Under the pieces are notes generated by a model. That model searched no databases and was not told the DNA's origin. It saw nothing but the letters and a program-made list of their open reading frames with translations. The position numbers and the translations under genes are program-made. Positions 23,865 through 28,871 of a stretch of DNA of 28,871 bases are shown here, one piece after another (the stretch's first letter is position 1; the number at the start of each line of letters is the position of its first letter). Origin of the DNA: Flavobacteriaceae bacterium UBA1115 (GTDB lineage Bacteria; Bacteroidota; Bacteroidia; Flavobacteriales; Flavobacteriaceae); NCBI GenBank assembly GCA_002313325.1, contig DCBE01000052.1, positions 1 to 28,871 on the forward strand, in the 5' to 3' direction.

Positions 23865-24504
23865 TAACATAGATACCCTAATTTTTGATTTTGGTAGCGT
23901 CCATATTTAATGGAATCTTGCTTATGTCTTTTTAAAAGAATTTAGAGGAAACCACGAGGAGATGAGCCACTTTTTAAATACCATTTGCTCGTGGGAGTGG
24001 AATGAAAACCTAGACGCCGGATACTCCATTGAGCAAGCTACTGAAGAACGTGTAGCCATGTTTCCGGAACACGAACTTTTCATTCGTATGTATTACGATC
24101 GCTGGGAGGATATATTGGGATATGAACACACAGACAACGTGGATCTATTGAAAAGGTTCAAAGAAAACGGCAAACAAAGACTTATTGGACTGACTAATTG
24201 TAGCCATGAAACTTTTCCTGTTGCATTGGAACGTTTCGATTTTCTTTCTTGTTTTGAAGGCATTGTTGTTTGAGGAACCGAAAAAATGAAAAAACCAGAT
24301 GCGCGTATATACAAGCTTACTCTAAATCGCAACAAGGTAACGCCCATAAACGCTGTGTTTATCGATGATAAGTTTGAAAATGTACATGCAGCCACAAAAC
24401 TGAGTATTCATGGAATTCACTTCAAAACAACTGCAAAATCAAAAGAGATCTTGAAACGCTTGGCGTTTGTTAAATTCGTAAATTTTTTAGAAAGCGTAGC
24501 TTAA
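23851..24504 (+). pseudogene. HAD-superfamily hydrolase (subfamily IA-like), broken by two in-frame stops
   Basis: One frame from ATG 23851 to TAA 24502-24504 encodes a HAD hydrolase of about 215 codons. Motif I is TLIFDFGSV, motif II is LIGLTNCSHE, the motif III lysine is in EKMKKPDARI and motif IV is VFIDDKFENV; all four remain. TAA 23908-23910 falls just after motif I, where relatives often have Asp in a VLIDWN-like segment. TGA 24271-24273 falls just before GTEKMKKPD, where Ser is frequent. There is no frame shift. It overlaps the end of prfB by 14 nt. Internal ATGs at 23962 and 24286 could start fragments, but neither would hold a full active site. Substrate cannot be told. Confidence 0.85.
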
Positions 24505-24509
24505 AAGAC

Positions 24510-24517
24510 TACTTTTA
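24510..24517 (+). promoter_or_regulatory. Possible -7 element for the outer-membrane receptor gene
   Basis: TACTTTTA differs from TAnnTTTG in the last base and ends 11 bp before ATG 24529. The -33 element is not clear. Confidence 0.3.
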
Positions 24518-24528
24518 CAAAAAAAAGC

Positions 24529-26955
24529 ATGAAAAAATTAGGGATTTTATCCTTGCTATTGTTGTGCGTCAGTTTTGGTTATGCGCAACAACGTTACAGC
24601 ATTAGCGCAAGCATTCAAGACAAGAATTCAGGTGATTTTCTGCCATTTGCAACGGTGACATTACGCGATGCGTCAAACAACAAACTGATTGGCGGTGCAG
24701 TTTCTGATGAAACAGGAAAAGCCACCCTTGAAAGTAGCGTTCCGAATGTAGAAATACAGGTGGACTACGTTGGTTTTGAAACCCTAATTTTTAGAAAAAA
24801 ACTCATAAAAAAAACAAATTTAGGTGCCCTGCAATTAACACCAAAGGAAAACCAATTGGCAGGTGTTGATTTGGTTGGAAGAAGATCGGATGTAGAAATC
24901 AGGTTGGACAAACGGGTTTATGATGTAGGACAGAACCTGAATGCCAAAGGGACTAACGTCTCGGATGTGTTGGAGAACATTCCCTCACTATCCTTAGACT
25001 TAGACGGCAATTTAGAATTACGTGGCAGTGCAAATGTTCGCATACTTATAGATGGCAAGCCGTCAGGCTTGGTTGGTATTAACGGTATTGATGCACTTGC
25101 AGACCTCCCTGCTGAATCCATTGAACGGGTAGAGGTTATTACAGCACCATCGGCACGCTACCAAGCAGAAGGTTCATCGGGGATTGTAAATATCATATTA
25201 GCAAAAAACACCCTAAAAGGACTTAACGGTGTCTTTAATGTTTCAGGCGGTAAGTTTGATAGCTATGGCGCAAATTCCAGTCTCAACTACAGAGTAGGCA
25301 AATTTAACTTCTTTTCCAATTCTGGCTATGGAGACAACACCAACATGGGTGGTGCATTTCAAGAAAATACGTATGCTCCAGTGGGTACCTATGATAAATT
25401 CTACGAAAGACGGAGTTTTGACCGCAGAAGGGTTGGTAGCAGTGTCAATTTGGGAGTTGACATCAGCCTTACTCAAAAAACAAAATTTACGTTCTCCTAC
25501 GTCATAAATGACAGAAATGGGGAAGACATCACTGGCAATCAACAAAATCACACCTTGCTAGGCGAAAATAAGACGTTATCGCTGCGATCTGAAATTGAAG
25601 AAGATAAAGACGTCAGCAAGCAATTTAGCTTTTCACTTACCCACAAATTTGATGAAGTGGGACATAAACTTGATGTCACGGTTCAAACAGAGCGTATTGT
25701 TGAAGATGAATTTTCAGATTTACAAACGCAAACTCTTCTTCCAATAAACGCCCTTGGTTTTCTGGAAGAAAACAATACAGAAGAGCGCAAAAAGCAGTTT
25801 TTAGCGCAAGTAGACTACGTGTGGCCTATTGATATAAACACTCAATTCGAAGCGGGGTATAGAACCACCAACGAAAACCAAGATACGGGCTTTACGGTCT
25901 TAAATGAAGTTGCAGGCGGTGCTGTGGTTGTTAACGATGATCTCACTAACTTTTTAGACTACAAGCAAACCATTCATGCCGTGTACTCACAGTTTGGAAA
26001 AAAATGGAATAATTTTTCATTCCTGGTGGGATTGAGATATGAACACACCTATTGGACAGTTATCCAAAAAACTACCTCAGAGGCGGGATATAATATATTC
26101 GATGGTTTATTTCCAACACTTAATATTGGTTTTGAATTTTCAGAAACGGCCAATCTAACCTTTGGCTATAACCGTCGTTTGAGCAGACCTGGTGCAAGAA
26201 GTTTAAACCCCTTCAGGTCAAGAGCTAGTGAAACGAGTTTTTATCAAGGAAATCCAAATCTAAGGCCCAGTTATTCCGATGGCTTTGATTTAGGTTATTT
26301 AAAACAGTTCAAAAAACTTACCCTGAATGGCTCAATCTATTTTAGACGCACCTATGAACCAAGACAACGCATAACGGTTGAGTCTGGGGAATTTGTTGAC
26401 GTAAATGGCGAAAGAACTGCTGTCATAAAGCGTTTTCCTGTAAACTTTGGAAGTCAGGATCGCTTTGGTTTTGAGGCCAACAGTGCTATTCGTTGGTCAT
26501 CAATATGGCGCACAAATATAAGTTTTAACCTCTTTAAAACCATTGACAAAGGAACCTACCAAAACCTAGTATTGGATAACGAAAATGAGAGTTGGACGGG
26601 GAATTTTCGCAACAACCTTAAACTTCCTTGGGGTATCAATACGCAAATAAACATAAGCTATATGGGACCCCAAGAGTCGGCCTATGGGAGTCGAAAAGCA
26701 TATAGCAATACCAGTATAGGTCTGAGTAAAGATATTCTGAATAACAATGCGACTATAAACCTAAATTTTAATGATGTGTTTAACAGCGGTATATGGAGAT
26801 GGAGTTCATTTACAGAAACCATTTTGACCGAAGCAGAATACCAGAGACGTAAGCCTTATTACAAACTTACATTCACATATAGGTTTAGACAGGAAAAAGA
26901 AAGCCAAGGAAGAGGTAACGGCGATTATGGTGGTGGTGAAGGGATAGAATTGTAG
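24529..26955 (+). CDS. TonB-dependent-receptor-like outer-membrane beta-barrel protein
   Basis: This is an 808-residue outer-membrane protein. Residues 1-19 are a Sec signal peptide (ending SFGYA, then QQ). A CarboxypepD regulatory-like domain spans about 23-105 (LPFATVTLRD, VDYVGFETL), and a plug domain about 115-230 contains DVLENIPSLSLDLDGN (from 146) and VRILIDGKPSGL. The rest is a large barrel of the OMP_b-brl_3 type (RRLSRPGARSLNPF, GNPNLRPSYSDGFDLGY), ending in a glycine-rich tail. Such proteins import or bind ligands, but no TonB box was recognised and no SusD partner is next to it, so the ligand is unknown. Its stop abuts that of the convergent small membrane protein without a gap. 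Confidence 0.9.
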   Translation: MKKLGILSLLLLCVSFGYAQQRYSISASIQDKNSGDFLPFATVTLRDASNNKLIGGAVSDETGKATLESSVPNVEIQVDYVGFETLIFRKKLIKKTNLGALQLTPKENQLAGVDLVGRRSDVEIRLDKRVYDVGQNLNAKGTNVSDVLENIPSLSLDLDGNLELRGSANVRILIDGKPSGLVGINGIDALADLPAESIERVEVITAPSARYQAEGSSGIVNIILAKNTLKGLNGVFNVSGGKFDSYGANSSLNYRVGKFNFFSNSGYGDNTNMGGAFQENTYAPVGTYDKFYERRSFDRRRVGSSVNLGVDISLTQKTKFTFSYVINDRNGEDITGNQQNHTLLGENKTLSLRSEIEEDKDVSKQFSFSLTHKFDEVGHKLDVTVQTERIVEDEFSDLQTQTLLPINALGFLEENNTEERKKQFLAQVDYVWPIDINTQFEAGYRTTNENQDTGFTVLNEVAGGAVVVNDDLTNFLDYKQTIHAVYSQFGKKWNNFSFLVGLRYEHTYWTVIQKTTSEAGYNIFDGLFPTLNIGFEFSETANLTFGYNRRLSRPGARSLNPFRSRASETSFYQGNPNLRPSYSDGFDLGYLKQFKKLTLNGSIYFRRTYEPRQRITVESGEFVDVNGERTAVIKRFPVNFGSQDRFGFEANSAIRWSSIWRTNISFNLFKTIDKGTYQNLVLDNENESWTGNFRNNLKLPWGINTQINISYMGPQESAYGSRKAYSNTSIGLSKDILNNNATINLNFNDVFNSGIWRWSSFTETILTEAEYQRRKPYYKLTFTYRFRQEKESQGRGNGDYGGGEGIEL

Positions 26956-27117
26956 TTAATCCTTCGATTTTTGACGTTTTTCTTTAAGCCACTCCATTAG
27001 GTTTCCCGTCAACCAAAAAGGAATAACAAAGGTGACGAGGAAGATCATCAACCAGAATCCTACTGTGAGGATGGTCAAGAATGCTAAAAAACCAAGATAT
27101 TGATCAAATTCAATCAT
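26956..27117 (-). CDS. Small single-pass or hairpin membrane protein (53 residues)
   Basis: This short gene reads ATG 27117 to TAA 26956-26958. The protein begins MIEFDQYLGF, has a hydrophobic core of about 29 residues (8-36, including FLAFLTILTVG and FLVTFVIPFWL), and ends in a lysine/arginine-rich tail (LKEKRQKSKD). The hydrophobic core followed by a charged C-terminus indicates an inner-membrane protein. Support for a real gene comes from one of the best promoters in the window (TTG-N20-TACCTTTG, 27133-27163) 15 bp upstream, and from the stop codon lying exactly against the receptor's stop. I do not recognise a family, and function is unknown. Confidence 0.7.
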   Translation of the reverse strand: MIEFDQYLGFLAFLTILTVGFWLMIFLVTFVIPFWLTGNLMEWLKEKRQKSKD

Positions 27118-27132
27118 GGGTAAGAGTTTTTA

Positions 27133-27163
27133 CAAAGGTACACATTGGATGCGTACCGAGCAA
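27133..27163 (-). promoter_or_regulatory. Promoter of the 53-residue membrane protein (TTG-N20-TACCTTTG)
   Basis: On the - strand TTG (27163-27161) is followed by exactly 20 bp and TACCTTTG (27140-27133), a full match to both elements of the Bacteroidota housekeeping promoter. The ATG lies 15 bp downstream. It is divergent from the fumC promoter. Confidence 0.75.
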
Positions 27164-27186
27164 CATTCAATTTGCTAATCCTTTTG

Positions 27187-27194
27187 TATTTTTG
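27187..27194 (+). promoter_or_regulatory. fumC promoter -7 element
   Basis: TATTTTTG, an exact TAnnTTTG match, ends 14 bp before the fumC ATG. TTC, one base off TTG, is 18 bp upstream. Confidence 0.65.
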
Positions 27195-27208
27195 CACAAA
27201 ACAACCAC

Positions 27209-28603
27209 ATGAAATTTAGGAAAGAAAAAGACACCATGGGAAGCGTTCAAGTGCCAGCCGATAAATATTGGGGTGCTCAAACAGAACGCTCTAGAAACAA
27301 CTTTAAGATTGGCAGTCCTGGTTCCATGCCCATTGATATTATCTACGGCTTTGCCATTCTCAAAAAGGCTGCTGCCTATACCAATCAGGAATTGGGTGTC
27401 TTGAGCGCTGAAAAACGCGACTTAATCGCCCAGGTATGTGATGAAATTGAGGCAGGCGAACTCAACGAACACTTTCCTTTAGTGGCTTGGCAAACTGGAT
27501 CGGGTACCCAATCCAACATGAACGTAAATGAGGTAATTGCCAACAGAGCACACGTACTTCAAGGACGTGTATTGGGCGAGGGCGAACGCACGCTACTCCC
27601 AAACGACGATGTAAATAAGTCGCAATCTTCAAACGATACCTTCCCTACAGGTATGCATATTGCCATATACAAAAAAATTGTGGAAGTCACACTGCCTGGC
27701 GTTTCCCAGTTACGAGATACCTTAGCTAAAAAAGCTGCTGATTTTGATGATGTCATCAAGACTGGGCGCACTCACTTTATGGACGCCACCCCCTTGAGTT
27801 TAGGACAAGAATTTTCCGGTTATGTGGCCCAACTAAACCATGGTATTAAGGCTTTAGAAAACACATTGCCACACCTGGAGCAATTGGCACTCGGTGGCAC
27901 TGCCGTAGGGACCGGCATCAATACGCCAAAGGGATATGCCCAAAGAGTGTCTAAGTATATCGCACAATTTACAGGTCTTCCCTTTGTGTCTGCTGAAAAT
28001 AAGTTTGAAGCACTGGCTGCTCACGATGCACTTGTGGAAACCCATGGTGCCCTTCGACAGTTGGCCGTTTCTTTATTTAAAATTGCAAATGACATACGCA
28101 TCATGGCCAGTGGCCCGCGATCTGGTATAGGCGAATTGATTATTCCAGCCAATGAGCCGGGCAGCTCCATCATGCCCGGAAAAGTCAACCCAACGCAGTG
28201 CGAGGCACTTACCATGGTCTGTGCACAAGTTATGGGCAACGACACAGCAGTGGCGTTTGCAGGCACACAAGGCCATTTTGAACTTAACGTATACAAACCT
28301 GTCATGGCATTAAACGTTTTAGAATCAACTCAACTGATTGGAGATGCTTGTGTAAGCTTTGACTGTAACTGTGCGCAAGGTATAGAACCCAATACAGATA
28401 AGGTAGACGAGTTGCTCAAAAACTCCTTAATGCTGGTAACAGCACTAAATCCAAAAATCGGGTATAACAAGGCTGCAGAAATTGCCAATCTGGCGCATCA
28501 AAACAAGCTTACGCTTAAGGAAGCGGCATTACAAACCGGGTATCTTACCGAAGTGGAGTTTGATGAGTGGGTGCAACCCAAAAATATGATAGGGCATGAC
28601 TAA
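27209..28603 (+). CDS. fumC: Fumarate hydratase, class II
   Basis: This 464-residue enzyme hydrates fumarate to malate in the TCA cycle and forms a cytoplasmic tetramer without an iron-sulfur cluster. The superfamily signature [11 protein letters not shown] is at about residues 318-328, with the catalytic Ser in the mobile loop. [14 protein letters not shown] (around 97-110), [13 protein letters not shown] and the substrate-site [17 protein letters not shown] are class II features. The start [25 protein letters not shown] is standard (ATG 27209). It is transcribed from its own promoter and runs directly into a GNAT gene. Confidence 0.97.
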   Translation: MKFRKEKDTMGSVQVPADKYWGAQTERSRNNFKIGSPGSMPIDIIYGFAILKKAAAYTNQELGVLSAEKRDLIAQVCDEIEAGELNEHFPLVAWQTGSGTQSNMNVNEVIANRAHVLQGRVLGEGERTLLPNDDVNKSQSSNDTFPTGMHIAIYKKIVEVTLPGVSQLRDTLAKKAADFDDVIKTGRTHFMDATPLSLGQEFSGYVAQLNHGIKALENTLPHLEQLALGGTAVGTGINTPKGYAQRVSKYIAQFTGLPFVSAENKFEALAAHDALVETHGALRQLAVSLFKIANDIRIMASGPRSGIGELIIPANEPGSSIMPGKVNPTQCEALTMVCAQVMGNDTAVAFAGTQGHFELNVYKPVMALNVLESTQLIGDACVSFDCNCAQGIEPNTDKVDELLKNSLMLVTALNPKIGYNKAAEIANLAHQNKLTLKEAALQTGYLTEVEFDEWVQPKNMIGHD

Positions 28604-28604
28604 A

Positions 28605-28871
28605 ATGGAATTTTGCGCCTACTCCCCGGCCCTGCAGTCTTTTTTCAAAACACTCAATGAGGAGTGGTTAAACAAGTATTTTGTGGTAGAACCCTATGAT
28701 GCCTACTTGCTTGAAAATTGCGAATCGGAAATCATTGATAAAGGAGGAAATATATTTTTTGGCAAGCTAAACGGAGTAGTTATCGGCACCTATGCCATTT
28801 TAGCCCCAGTTGATGGCTGTGTAGAGCTTGGAAAAATGGCAATAACGGCAGCACATCAAGGAAAGGGTTAT
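28605..28871 (+). CDS. GNAT-family N-acetyltransferase (5' part, cut by the window end)
   Basis: The open frame continues to the last base, giving 89 codons. The protein begins MEFCAYSPALQSFFKTLNEE, then has WLNKYFVVEPYDAYLL, FFGKLNGVVIGTYAIL (central strands) and VELGKMAITAAHQGKGY, where QGKGY is the start of the acetyl-CoA pyrophosphate loop. These match small GNAT acetyltransferases. An in-frame ATG at 28596 would add three residues and overlap fumC by 8 nt; ATG 28605 lies 1 bp after the fumC stop. Either implies co-transcription with fumC. Substrate unknown. Confidence 0.8.
   Translation, partial: MEFCAYSPALQSFFKTLNEEWLNKYFVVEPYDAYLLENCESEIIDKGGNIFFGKLNGVVIGTYAILAPVDGCVELGKMAITAAHQGKGY

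Noticed and set aside
7477..24273. Reassignment of TGA or TAA to a sense codon, to rescue the two broken genes
   Set aside because: TGA ends clearly intact genes (dnaX, the SixA-like gene, ppk1, the STAS-like gene) at the expected protein length, TAA ends many others, and prfB encodes a normal RF2 with an autoregulatory TGA. The standard bacterial code applies.
23962..24504. Two separate small genes (23962-24273 and 24286-24504)
   Set aside because: They are consecutive pieces of one HAD-hydrolase frame; neither carries a complete active site.
1..28871. CRISPR array, phage, IS element, restriction or toxin-antitoxin system
   Set aside because: No regularly spaced repeats, transposase, integrase, phage structural or nuclease/methylase genes were seen on either strand.

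Overview
The window comes from a low-GC chromosome of a Bacteroidota bacterium, almost certainly of the class Flavobacteriia. Several signs agree. The genes start without Shine-Dalgarno sites. Seven promoters carry the Bacteroidota -7 element TAnnTTTG a short distance upstream of the start codon. The block parA-parB-DUF5683-dapB-lepB-wbqC, the DUF5684-signal peptidase fusion, the zinc-site-less DnaX and the large CarboxypepD-regulatory outer-membrane barrel are all flavobacterial types. No phage, insertion sequence, CRISPR array or tRNA was seen. This is compact core chromosome.

Layout. Positions 1-310 are non-coding and hold two copies of a degenerate extragenic repeat. On the + strand, 311-2112 carry uridine kinase, a DivIC/FtsB-like division protein and a 2,4-dienoyl-CoA reductase-like SDR, followed by a hairpin terminator. 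A tight + strand operon (2175-7364) follows: parA, parB, a DUF5683 protein, dapB, lepB and wbqC. Next come a nonsense-broken VOC (glyoxalase-fold) pseudogene and, on the - strand, the RNase P RNA. dnaX (8185-9963, +) converges on a - strand block of eight genes that are almost without gaps. In transcription order these are pyrR, pyrB, a STAS-like small protein, rnz, pdxH, a SixA-like phosphatase, ppk1 and ppx.

After a 400-bp region with little recognisable content lie an isoaspartyl peptidase/asparaginase lipoprotein (+) and, on the - strand, two adjacent PLP enzymes. One is a cystathionine-beta-synthase/cysteine-synthase-like enzyme and the other an alpha-oxoamine synthase. The pair is the best candidate for a specialised pathway here: the first two steps of sulfonolipid (capnine) synthesis, cysteate synthase plus cysteate fatty-acyl transferase. 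Oligopeptidase B (-) follows, then prfB (+) with its programmed +1 frameshift, a HAD-hydrolase pseudogene with two nonsense codons, an outer-membrane beta-barrel receptor, a 53-residue membrane protein (-), fumarase C (+) and the start of a GNAT acetyltransferase that runs off the window.

Systems level. The window combines chromosome partition and replication (ParA, ParB, DnaX), division (DivIC-like), pyrimidine metabolism (Udk, PyrR, PyrB), polyphosphate turnover (Ppk1, Ppx), RNA processing (RNase P RNA, RNase Z), lysine/peptidoglycan precursor supply (DapB), secretion (LepB), and a probable membrane-lipid branch. Points worth a second look are the sulfonolipid pair, the AGGAGG-driven prfB frameshift in a genome whose genes do not use Shine-Dalgarno starts, two pseudogenes broken only by in-frame stops, the eight-gene pyrR-to-ppx transcript, and an odd palindrome upstream of pyrR.
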